Below are positions 1 to 5,034 of a stretch of DNA of 5,034 bases, in pieces; positions within the stretch are counted from its first letter, which is position 1; each line of letters opens with the position of its first letter. Made by a program: the position numbers and the translations under genes. The stretch spans positions 1 through 5,034 of the forward strand of contig JAISNZ010000252.1 of NCBI GenBank assembly GCA_031275955.1, read 5' to 3'. The DNA comes from Desulfovibrio sp. (GTDB taxonomy: Bacteria > Desulfobacterota > Desulfovibrionia > Desulfovibrionales > Desulfovibrionaceae). The notes under the pieces are model-generated. The model searched no databases. It saw only the letters and a list, made by a program, of their open reading frames with translations, and had not been told where the DNA came from.

Positions 1-1
1 A

Positions 2-112
2 ATTACTTTGCTCCATATTCTTGGTTATGAAAATATGGCTGAGGGGATAGAAGTCCTCGCGGAAAACAAGCAAGCAGCACTGCGGCTCGTTAGATTCGGA
101 AGAACCGAATGA
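2..112 (+). CDS. C-terminal end of an unidentified upstream protein (partial)
   Basis: One frame is open from the window edge to a TGA at 110-112, giving 36 residues that end in ALRLVRFGRTE. The other two forward frames hit stops within the first 50 bases. The tail alternates helical and strand-like residues (a segment around AEGIEVLAENKQAALRLVRF). This shape resembles the end of medium-chain zinc-type alcohol dehydrogenases, where a helix is followed by a final basic-hydrophobic strand, but the piece is too short to assign and the resemblance is only a guess. By hand count it is about 45% GC, clearly lower than the genes that follow. An open frame of 36 codons can arise by chance, so coding is likely but not certain. 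Its start lies outside the window. Confidence 0.45.
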   Translation: MTLLHILGYENMAEGIEVLAENKQAALRLVRFGRTE

Positions 113-200
113 CCCTGGGTCGGGAAGGAGCTTTTCAGCGGGAGGAAAATGCGCTAGGAAGGTCGGTCTCAGGCGCGACAAAACCCGATTCTCAGCGCTT
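113..200 (+). promoter_or_regulatory. Candidate structured leader RNA of glmS
   Basis: The region between the upstream stop and the glmS terminator-like hairpin can fold as a three-way junction. The closing helix pairs 115-124 with 184-195 (ten pairs, one G-U, with a two-base bulge at 189-190). A second helix pairs 131-140 with 152-162 (ten pairs, some G-U, with A156 bulged) under an eleven-base purine-rich loop. A short third helix pairs 163-165 with 176-178, or four pairs if G162 joins it instead. A-rich joints (AAGGAG at 125-130 and AAAA at 180-183) connect them. This layout resembles a ligand-sensing or protein-binding leader, but it matches no riboswitch class I can recognise. GC-rich DNA often allows such pairing by chance. 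No convincing promoter could be placed upstream. Confidence 0.3.
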
Positions 201-233
201 TCGCCCGGAAAGGCGGGAATGGGCGATTTTTTT
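201..233 (+). terminator. Intrinsic-terminator-like hairpin just before the glmS ribosome binding site
   Basis: TCGCCC at 201-206 is perfectly complementary to GGGCGA at 221-226, and seven T's follow at once (227-233). This is the standard form of a Rho-independent terminator, although the stem is only six pairs and the loop is long (14 bases). A competing hairpin, CGCC 202-205 with GGCG 212-215 plus flanking G-U and A-U pairs, would break the terminator stem. The T-run ends one base before the GGAGGA ribosome binding site, so any transcript starting upstream must pass it to express glmS. It may simply end the upstream gene, but its position, about 90 bases past that gene's stop, fits an attenuator better. 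Confidence 0.45.
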
Positions 234-234
234 C

Positions 235-240
235 GGAGGA
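235..240 (+). promoter_or_regulatory. Ribosome binding site of glmS
   Basis: GGAGGA lies five bases before the ATG at 246. It fixes the start there and rules out the in-frame ATG at 219, which would add nine residues and hide the essential N-terminal cysteine. Confidence 0.85.
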
Positions 241-245
241 AACCC

Positions 246-2072
246 ATGTGCGGCATCATCGGCTATACCGGCCACCGGCCTGCTGTTCCCGTGGTCGTGG
301 AAGGGCTAAAACGCCTGGAATACCGCGGTTATGACTCCGCCGGTATCGGCTTTGTCCAGAACCAGGATCTGCATGTTGTCCGGGCCGCGGGCAAACTCGT
401 CAACCTGGAAGAGAAACTTGCCTCGCTGGATGTCTTCCTGGCCACCTCGGCCGTCGGACATACCCGCTGGGCCACCCACGGCGCTCCCACCGAATCCAAC
501 GCCCACCCCCACCGGGCCGGTTCCCTTTGCCTTGTGCATAACGGGATCTTTGAAAACTACGAGGAATACAGAAGGCTCCTCCAGAGCAGGGGACACGTCT
601 TTTCTTCGGAAACCGAGACCGAGGTCCTGACCGCCCTCGTCGCCGACGAACGCAAACCCGGCCTGCCCCTTCTGGACGCCTTCGCCCGGGCTTTGCGGAA
701 AGCCCACGGCGCATACGCCGTGGCCCTTATGGACCAAAGCGAGCCGGACGCCATTTACGCGGCCCGGCGCAGCGCCCCCCTCCTTCTGGGCATCGGCGCG
801 GGCGAGAACTATGTGGCCTCGGATATCCCGGCCTTTCTCCCCTATACCCGCAATGTGGTCTTTCTGGAAGACGGCGAAATCATCCGCATCACTCCCTCTT
901 CCTGGCAGATCTTCTCCCTGGAGGATCTACGCCCCCTGCCCAAGTCCACGCATCATATCAACTGGGACATGCAATCCGCGCAAAAGGGCGGTTTCCGCCA
1001 CTTCATGCTCAAGGAAATCTTTGAGCAACCCCGGGCCATCGCCGACTGCATGGCCGGCCGCCTGAACGCCGCCCATACGGCCGTGGTCATACCCGAACTG
1101 GAATCCTCTCCCCTTCCGCCCCGCCTGCGGATCATCGCCTGCGGCACCTCCTTTCACGCCGGACTCTGGGCCATGCCCCTGCTGGAAGAATGGGCCCGCA
1201 TTCCCACCTGCGTGGAAATCGCCTCGGAATTCCGCTACCGCAACCCCCTGCTCATGCCCGGGGAAACGGCTCTGGTCATCAGCCAGTCCGGTGAAACCGC
1301 CGATACCCTGGCCGCCCTGCGGATCGCCAGGGAATGCCGCTGCCCGACCCTCGCCCTGTGCAACGTGGTTGGCTCCTCCATCACCCGCGAGACCGATGCC
1401 GTCATCTATACCCAAGCCGGTCCGGAAATCAGCGTCGCCTCCACCAAGGCCCTGTGCAGCCAGATGCTCGTTCTTCTGCTGCTGGCCCTGTACTGGGGGC
1501 AGCGGCGGGGTTCCCTGCCCTCCGGCTTTCTCCCGGAAGCTCTGCAGGCTCTGGCCGCCCTGCCCGCCCAACTGGAGGCCGCCCTGCCCGCCCTGCAGAC
1601 CGAAGCCCGCGCCCTGGCCCAAAAATATGCCTCGGTTGCGGGGATGTTCTTTCTCGGCCGGGGGCAATCCTATCCCCTCGCCCTTGAAGGCGCCCTCAAG
1701 GTCAAGGAACTCTCCTATATCCATGCGGAAGGATATGCCGCGGGCGAAATGAAGCATGGTCCCATCGCCCTCATCGAACCGGAATTCCCCTCCTTTATCC
1801 TGGTCCCCCACGACTCCCTCTTCACGAAAAGCAGATCCAACCTGGAAGAGGTGCAGGCCCGCGGCGGCCCGGTCATCGCCCTGACCAATCCCCCAAAGTC
1901 CGACCTGAACCTCGCCGTCCCGCAGACCTGGATCATTCCCGACGCCTGGGGCCCCCTCAAAGGTTTCTTCTTTCTGCCCGCCCTGCAGCTTTTCAGCTAT
2001 GAGGCCGCCACCCGCCTCGGAAAAGACGTGGATCAGCCTCGCAATCTGGCGAAAAGCGTTACGGTGGAATAA
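246..2072 (+). CDS. glmS: Glutamine--fructose-6-phosphate aminotransferase (isomerizing), GlmS
   Basis: This cytoplasmic enzyme converts fructose-6-phosphate and glutamine to glucosamine-6-phosphate, the entry to UDP-GlcNAc and the cell wall. The 608-aa product has the usual family length. Residues 1 to about 235 are the class II glutamine amidotransferase domain: Cys2 becomes the N-terminal nucleophile after Met removal, with HTRWATHG at 72-79 and HNG at 98-100. Two SIS sugar-isomerase domains follow. The first (about 295-430) has CGTS 299-302 and SQSGETADT 346-354; the second (about 460-600) has Lys485, Glu488 and the HGP histidine at 504. The C-terminal DQPRNLAKSVTVE is identical to E. coli, including the fructose-phosphate lysine at 603. 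One oddity is that SETDTE reads SETETE (121-126), placing Glu at the glutamine-binding aspartate. An Ala/Leu-rich helix at about 431-460 joins the SIS domains. Expression may be controlled by the preceding hairpin. Confidence 0.98.
   Translation: MCGIIGYTGHRPAVPVVVEGLKRLEYRGYDSAGIGFVQNQDLHVVRAAGKLVNLEEKLASLDVFLATSAVGHTRWATHGAPTESNAHPHRAGSLCLVHNGIFENYEEYRRLLQSRGHVFSSETETEVLTALVADERKPGLPLLDAFARALRKAHGAYAVALMDQSEPDAIYAARRSAPLLLGIGAGENYVASDIPAFLPYTRNVVFLEDGEIIRITPSSWQIFSLEDLRPLPKSTHHINWDMQSAQKGGFRHFMLKEIFEQPRAIADCMAGRLNAAHTAVVIPELESSPLPPRLRIIACGTSFHAGLWAMPLLEEWARIPTCVEIASEFRYRNPLLMPGETALVISQSGETADTLAALRIARECRCPTLALCNVVGSSITRETDAVIYTQAGPEISVASTKALCSQMLVLLLLALYWGQRRGSLPSGFLPEALQALAALPAQLEAALPALQTEARALAQKYASVAGMFFLGRGQSYPLALEGALKVKELSYIHAEGYAAGEMKHGPIALIEPEFPSFILVPHDSLFTKSRSNLEEVQARGGPVIALTNPPKSDLNLAVPQTWIIPDAWGPLKGFFFLPALQLFSYEAATRLGKDVDQPRNLAKSVTVE
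1553..1593 (+). repeat. 17-bp direct repeat inside glmS
   Basis: GGCCGCCCTGCCCGCCC occurs at 1553-1569 and again at 1577-1593, 24 bases apart, in the same reading phase. It encodes the similar peptides AALPAQ and AALPAL in the Ala/Leu-rich linker between the two SIS domains. It most likely reflects a small in-frame duplication or plain codon bias in a low-complexity helix. Confidence 0.6.
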
Positions 2073-2075
2073 TGC

Positions 2076-2103
2076 TTGACTTGGGAGCCGACATGGTGAA
2101 AAT
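2076..2103 (+). promoter_or_regulatory. Possible sigma-70 type promoter for the PxxKW gene
   Basis: TTGACT at 2076-2081 matches the -35 consensus at five of six bases. GAAAAT at 2098-2103 matches the -10 consensus at four of six, with a 16-base spacer. Transcription would then start near 2110, about 40 bases before the preferred GTG start at 2152. The -10 is weak and the gene could instead be read through from glmS, as no terminator is visible between them. Confidence 0.25.
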
Positions 2104-2141
2104 GGCCCTGCCGTGAATCTTGAAAATATCCTGAAAAAAGC

Positions 2142-2145
2142 GAGG
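2142..2145 (+). promoter_or_regulatory. Ribosome binding site choosing the GTG start at 2152
   Basis: GAGG sits six bases before the GTG at 2152. The earlier in-frame GTG at 2113 has no such sequence at a proper distance, so the later start is preferred. Confidence 0.5.
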
Positions 2146-2151
2146 TTCCCC

Positions 2152-2433
2152 GTGAACGCAAAATCCGCCCAGACGTTTTCCGGCGCCGTCATGACTTCCG
2201 AAGGCATGGCCTATAAAGGCGCCGTTTTTTCTCCCGTCATCGACAAGTGTGAAGGGTGTTCCCGCATCCGCGATTTTGAAGGACACGCCTACTGTTCCAG
2301 TTACTCCGCTCCCCAGGCCAAATGGTCCCTGGGGGACTGCAATTTCGCCACCCACGTGCGCGCTGCCCAGGCCTCCCAGGCCAAGGTCAATCCCCTGAAG
2401 GCCTCCAAACGCGCCGCCAAGGGAGGCCGGTAA
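2152..2433 (+). CDS. PxxKW family small cysteine-rich protein, function unknown
   Basis: The 93-aa product has four cysteines, at 33, 36, 48 and 63. The first two form a CxxC (KCEGC), the third lies in AYCSSY and the fourth in GDCNFATH. Between the third and fourth is PQAKW (54-58), the signature that names the PxxKW family. The C-terminal end VNPLKASKRAAKGGR is strongly basic. The four cysteines could bind zinc or an iron-sulfur centre, and the basic tail could contact nucleic acid; both ideas are inference. There is no signal peptide or membrane segment, so it is probably cytoplasmic. The start is uncertain: GTG 2152 has a GAGG ribosome binding site, while GTG 2113 would add 13 residues (MNLENILKKARFP) without one. 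It lies 79 bases after glmS. Family identity is recalled from the motif and overall pattern, not from a search. Confidence 0.85.
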   Translation: MNAKSAQTFSGAVMTSEGMAYKGAVFSPVIDKCEGCSRIRDFEGHAYCSSYSAPQAKWSLGDCNFATHVRAAQASQAKVNPLKASKRAAKGGR

Positions 2434-2443
2434 CCCGCGGGTT
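2432..2443 (+). other. Perfect 12-bp palindrome overlapping the PxxKW stop codon
   Basis: AACCCGCGGGTT is its own reverse complement and includes the last two bases of the TAA stop. With no loop it makes a poor RNA hairpin and no T-run follows, so it is not a terminator. It could be a protein-binding dyad or chance. Confidence 0.3.
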
Positions 2444-2462
2444 CTTCCCGTCACCCGCCGGA

Positions 2463-2482
2463 GGGGAGACCACATCTTCCCC
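2463..2482 (+). other. Hairpin in the gap before the M20 gene
   Basis: GGGGAGA at 2463-2469 pairs with TCT at 2475-2477 and CCCC at 2479-2482, with a single bulged T and a five-base loop. No run of T's follows, so it does not look like an intrinsic terminator. It may stabilise or process the message. Nothing else is evident in this 107-base gap besides the element at 2500-2535. Confidence 0.3.
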
Positions 2483-2499
2483 GGGGGTTTCCGACGCGG

Positions 2500-2535
2500 G
2501 AGGCGGCAAGGACTTTCCGCCTCATGCGGCAGAGG
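2500..2535 (+). promoter_or_regulatory. Possible ribosome-binding-site switch and ribosome binding site of the M20 gene
   Basis: GAGG at 2532-2535, five bases before the ATG at 2541, is the likely ribosome binding site. CCTC at 2520-2523 can pair with it and hide it. The same CCTC is also part of CCGCCTC (2517-2523), which pairs perfectly over seven bases with GAGGCGG at 2500-2506 and would leave the ribosome binding site free. The site itself is fairly secure; the switching idea rests only on pairing by eye. Confidence 0.35.
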
Positions 2536-2540
2536 ATCCT

Positions 2541-3761
2541 ATGTTGGAAACACTCTATGCCTTTCTGGATACCCGCCGGGATCAGATTATCCGCTGGCAG
2601 CGCGAATTGACCTCCCGGCCGGCCCTGGGGCCGGACAACGGAGGCGGCGGCGAGCAGGACAAGGCGGACTGGCTCACAAAAGAACTTGCGGTCCTGGGTC
2701 TTGCCGCCATCCGCCAACATCCCTGCCCTGACGATCGTGTTCCCTGCGGCTTCAGGCCCAACATCTCCGCAAAGGTTCCCGGCGCGGACAGCCGGACTCT
2801 CTGGGTCATCTCCCATCTGGATGTCGTCCCCCCCGGCGATGTCTCCCTCTGGGACACGCCTCCCTTTACACTGCATGTGCGGGGTGATCGTCTCTATGGC
2901 CGGGGAGTGGAAGACAACCAGCAGGGCATCGTTTCCTCCCTGCTGGCGGCCCAGGCATTGTTGCGCTGCGGCCTCCGCCCCGAATGTTCCCTGGGACTGC
3001 TTTTCGTTTCCGATGAAGAAACAGGCATGAGCCGCGGCCTGCCCCATGTCCTGGCCACCGCTCCGGATCTCGTCGCCCGGGACGATCTCTGCCTGGTGCC
3101 GGACATGGGCGACGAAACCGGGAGCATGGTGGAAACCGTGGAGAAGAGCATCTGCTGGTTGCGCTTCACCGTTCTCGGCGCCCAGTGTCACGCCAGCCGT
3201 CCCTTTGCCGGCGCCAATTCCCTGGTGGCCGCCTCGGCCTGCATCCTGGCCCTGGACGCCCTGCACCGGATCTTTGCCGACCGGGACGCCCGTTTTGTCC
3301 CGGACGGGTCCACCTTTGTGCCTTCAAAAAAAGAGGCCAATGTGGAGAACATCAATACCTTGCCCGGTAAGGACGTTTTTTATGTGGACTGCCGGGTTAT
3401 CCCCTCTTATCCTCTGGAGCGGATTCTGGACGAGGCCCGACGCATCGCGGGAACCGTAGCCCGGGAATACGGCGTCCGCATTGACGTGGAGCCGGTCCAT
3501 GCCGTGCAGGCCCCGCCCGCGACGCCGGACAACGCCCTGGTGGTCCGGCGTCTCCTGTCCGCCCTTGCCGAACTGCGCGGCCTGTCCGGAAAAATATACG
3601 GCGCCGGCGGATTGACCGAAGCCAACTGCCTGCGATCTGCCGGCCGCCAGGCCGTGGCCTGGGCCACCCTTTCCGGCAGCGCCCACTCCTGCAACGAATC
3701 TTCCAGCATTCCCTTCACCGTGGCCGACGCCAAGGTGATCCTCCGTATGCTTTTCCCCTGA
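2541..3761 (+). CDS. M20 family metallo-hydrolase (DapE/ArgE-like)
   Basis: This 406-aa protein belongs to the M20 zinc-dependent amidohydrolases, which cut amide bonds in small peptides or N-acyl amino acids in the cytoplasm. The di-metal site looks complete: His92 in SHLDVVPPGD, bridging Asp125 in GRGVEDNQQG, catalytic Glu159 and ligand Glu160 in SDEETG, Asp188 in VPDMG and His382 in SAHSCNE. The dimerisation domain (about 200-320) carries the conserved histidine His217 in GAQCHASRP. Wording such as RPNISAKVPG, STFVPSKKEANVENINTLPG and FYVDCRVIPSY matches the DapE-like subgroup also known in methanogens, whose substrate is not settled. The start at 2541 follows a GAGG site and fits the family N-terminus; the frame is open further upstream to 2322, but that part overlaps the PxxKW gene and has no family features. 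Its stop lies four bases before mnmG. Confidence 0.93.
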   Translation: MLETLYAFLDTRRDQIIRWQRELTSRPALGPDNGGGGEQDKADWLTKELAVLGLAAIRQHPCPDDRVPCGFRPNISAKVPGADSRTLWVISHLDVVPPGDVSLWDTPPFTLHVRGDRLYGRGVEDNQQGIVSSLLAAQALLRCGLRPECSLGLLFVSDEETGMSRGLPHVLATAPDLVARDDLCLVPDMGDETGSMVETVEKSICWLRFTVLGAQCHASRPFAGANSLVAASACILALDALHRIFADRDARFVPDGSTFVPSKKEANVENINTLPGKDVFYVDCRVIPSYPLERILDEARRIAGTVAREYGVRIDVEPVHAVQAPPATPDNALVVRRLLSALAELRGLSGKIYGAGGLTEANCLRSAGRQAVAWATLSGSAHSCNESSSIPFTVADAKVILRMLFP

Positions 3762-3763
3762 GG
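3760..3763 (+). promoter_or_regulatory. Ribosome binding site of mnmG, inside the M20 stop codon
   Basis: GAGG begins within the TGA stop of the M20 gene and ends only two bases before the mnmG ATG at 3766. This spacing is shorter than usual, which suggests that ribosomes finishing the M20 gene restart on mnmG (translational coupling). Confidence 0.45.
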
Positions 3764-3765
3764 CA

Positions 3766-5034
3766 ATGTCCCCCGTCCTGAAAAATTCCCCCGCGCGTTT
3801 TGATCTGATTGTGATCGGCGCGGGACACGCCGGTTGCGAGGCGGCCATGGCCGCCGCCGGCATAGGCCTTGCCACCCTGCTCCTCACCAGCAACGTCGAC
3901 CGGATCGGACACCTTTCCTGTAACCCTGCCGTGGGCGGACTCGGCAAAGGGCACATGGTCCGGGAGATCGACGCCCTGGGCGGCTGTATGGGACGCTGGA
4001 CCGATGAAGCCGCCATCCAGGCGCGCATCCTGAACACCGGCAAGGGACCAGCCGTTCAGGCTCCCCGCGCCCAGGTGGATCGCGCGGTCTACATGGCGGC
4101 GGTCAAACGCGACATCCTGACGCATCCGCGCATCCTCGTCCGCCAGGAAACAGCCGAAAGCATTCTCACCCAAGGTGGCCGGGCCAACGGCATCCGCACA
4201 TCCCTAGGACAAATCTTTACGGCGGATCATATCCTGATCACAGCCGGCACCTTTTTGCAGGGGCGCATCCACATCGGCCCGGTCAACTTTCCCGGCGGGC
4301 GCCTGGGGGACGCTCCGGCCACAGAGCTTTCCGCCTGCCTGCGCGAACTCGGCTTTACCCTGCGCCGCTTCATGACCTGCACCACCCCCCGCCTGCTCAC
4401 AGCCAGCATTGATTTTTCCCGCATGGAACTCCAGACGGGCGACACCCCGACGCCGCGCTTCTCCCTGCGCGGCCCCGGCCCCCGTCTGCCGCAAAGGGCC
4501 TGCCACCTGACCTGGACGAACGAACGCACCCACGACATCATTGCCCGCGCTCTGCAAGAATCCCCCATGTATAACGGGGCCATCGCCGGCGCCGGTCCCC
4601 GCTATTGCCCCTCCATTGAGGACAAGATCGCCCGTTTTCCGGACAGGACGAGACATCAGATTTTTGTGGAACCCGAAGGAGTCGATTCTCCGGAGACGTA
4701 TCCCAACAACATCCCCACCGGCCTGCCTCTGGAGACGCAGATAGCCCTCCTGCACACCATCCCCGGCCTTGAGCGCTGCCACGTCCTCCGACCCGGCTAT
4801 GCCATTGAATACGACATGATCCCCCCCACCCAGCTGACCCCTACCCTGGAATCCAAACAGGTGCCGGGCCTGTGGTTTGCCGGCCAGGTAAACGGCACCT
4901 CGGGGTATGAGGAAGCAGCTGCCCAGGGGCTGTGGGCGGCCCTGAACATCGCGGCTGTCAGGAACGGCCGGGAGCCGTTTATCCCCGGCAGGGACAGGGC
5001 CTATATGGCCGTACTGGTGGATGATCTGGTGACC
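3766..5034 (+). CDS. mnmG: tRNA uridine-5-carboxymethylaminomethyl(34) synthesis enzyme MnmG (GidA), 3' end cut off
   Basis: MnmG is the FAD-binding partner of MnmE; together they place an aminomethyl-type group on the wobble uridine U34 of certain tRNAs. The 423 residues present cover about two thirds of the usual 620-630. The FAD-binding Rossmann start is IVIGAGHAGCEAA (15-27). Next come SCNPAVGGLGKGH (51-63) with conserved Cys52, MVREIDALGG (64-73), KGPAVQAPRAQVDR (93-106), TAGTFLQGRIHIG (159-171), PRYCPSIEDK (278-287) with conserved Cys281, RPGYAIEYD (342-350) and GQVNGTSGYEEAAAQG (373-388). The frame is uninterrupted to the window end, stopping just before the expected EPYRMFTSRAE region. 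One oddity is that the usual KTGTPPR motif reads MTCTTPR at 203-209. It shares four bases of spacing with the M20 gene and is probably in the same operon. Confidence 0.97.
   Translation, partial: MSPVLKNSPARFDLIVIGAGHAGCEAAMAAAGIGLATLLLTSNVDRIGHLSCNPAVGGLGKGHMVREIDALGGCMGRWTDEAAIQARILNTGKGPAVQAPRAQVDRAVYMAAVKRDILTHPRILVRQETAESILTQGGRANGIRTSLGQIFTADHILITAGTFLQGRIHIGPVNFPGGRLGDAPATELSACLRELGFTLRRFMTCTTPRLLTASIDFSRMELQTGDTPTPRFSLRGPGPRLPQRACHLTWTNERTHDIIARALQESPMYNGAIAGAGPRYCPSIEDKIARFPDRTRHQIFVEPEGVDSPETYPNNIPTGLPLETQIALLHTIPGLERCHVLRPGYAIEYDMIPPTQLTPTLESKQVPGLWFAGQVNGTSGYEEAAAQGLWAALNIAAVRNGREPFIPGRDRAYMAVLVDDLVT

Noticed and set aside
1..60. Promoter for glmS in the AT-rich left edge
   Set aside because: Hexamers such as TTGCTC or TTGGTT are present, but no matching -10 lies at an acceptable spacing, and the region is probably coding.
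94..110. Hairpin ATTCGG/CCGAAT with five-base loop as a terminator for the upstream gene
   Set aside because: The six-pair stem is perfect, but it lies within the last codons before the stop and no T-run follows.
113..245. Firmicutes-type glmS ribozyme upstream of glmS
   Set aside because: I could not find the conserved ribozyme core or its pseudoknot elements, and the gap of 133 bases is short for the full ribozyme plus leader.
219..245. Earlier ATG at 219 as the glmS start
   Set aside because: It would place nine residues before the catalytic cysteine, which must be N-terminal, and the strong GGAGGA site serves the ATG at 246.
927..2207. Long open frame of 426 codons on the minus strand inside glmS
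   Set aside because: It is glycine-rich without recognisable domains, and such frames are expected opposite GC-rich genes with strong third-position bias.
2322..2540. Longer N-terminus for the M20 hydrolase starting at 2322
   Set aside because: It overlaps the PxxKW gene in another frame, has no family features, and the start at 2541 has its own ribosome binding site and matches the family N-terminus.
3324..4043. Open frame of 239 codons on the minus strand across the M20 and mnmG junction
   Set aside because: It is opposite two clear genes and its translation shows no known motif; treated as a shadow frame.

Overview
This window looks like a chromosomal housekeeping stretch from a GC-rich, probably anaerobic bacterium of the Desulfovibrio type (Desulfobacterota). 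The evidence is a strong GC preference at third codon positions and a small cysteine-rich protein with a PxxKW motif, a family I associate with sulfate reducers and their relatives. The genus is an inference. No mobile element, CRISPR array, tRNA or rRNA is visible.

Layout, all on the + strand. Positions 2-112 hold the last 36 codons and stop of an unidentified, more AT-rich upstream gene. Positions 113-245 are a leader that can fold into a branched structure, followed by an intrinsic-terminator-like hairpin with seven T's, and then the ribosome binding site of glmS. Positions 246-2072 encode complete GlmS (608 aa). Positions 2152-2433 encode the 93-aa PxxKW protein. Positions 2541-3761 encode a complete M20 family metallo-hydrolase (406 aa). 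Positions 3766-5034 encode the first 423 residues of MnmG (GidA), which runs off the end of the window. The gaps between genes after glmS are 79, 107 and 4 bases.

GlmS makes glucosamine-6-phosphate, the first committed step toward UDP-GlcNAc for peptidoglycan and lipopolysaccharide. MnmG, with MnmE, modifies the wobble uridine of certain tRNAs. The M20 enzyme is probably an amide or peptide hydrolase of unknown substrate; its tight junction with mnmG suggests co-transcription and translational coupling. The PxxKW protein has no known role. No single pathway links the four genes from sequence alone.

The points most worth checking are: the terminator hairpin lying between the leader and the glmS ribosome binding site, which suggests transcription attenuation in a gene that lacks the Firmicutes-type glmS ribozyme; two departures from conserved motifs, Asp to Glu in the GlmS glutamine-binding motif and a rewritten KTGTPPR motif in MnmG; and the uncharacterised PxxKW protein between glmS and the hydrolase. 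All RNA structures were found by eye, without energy calculation or alignment.
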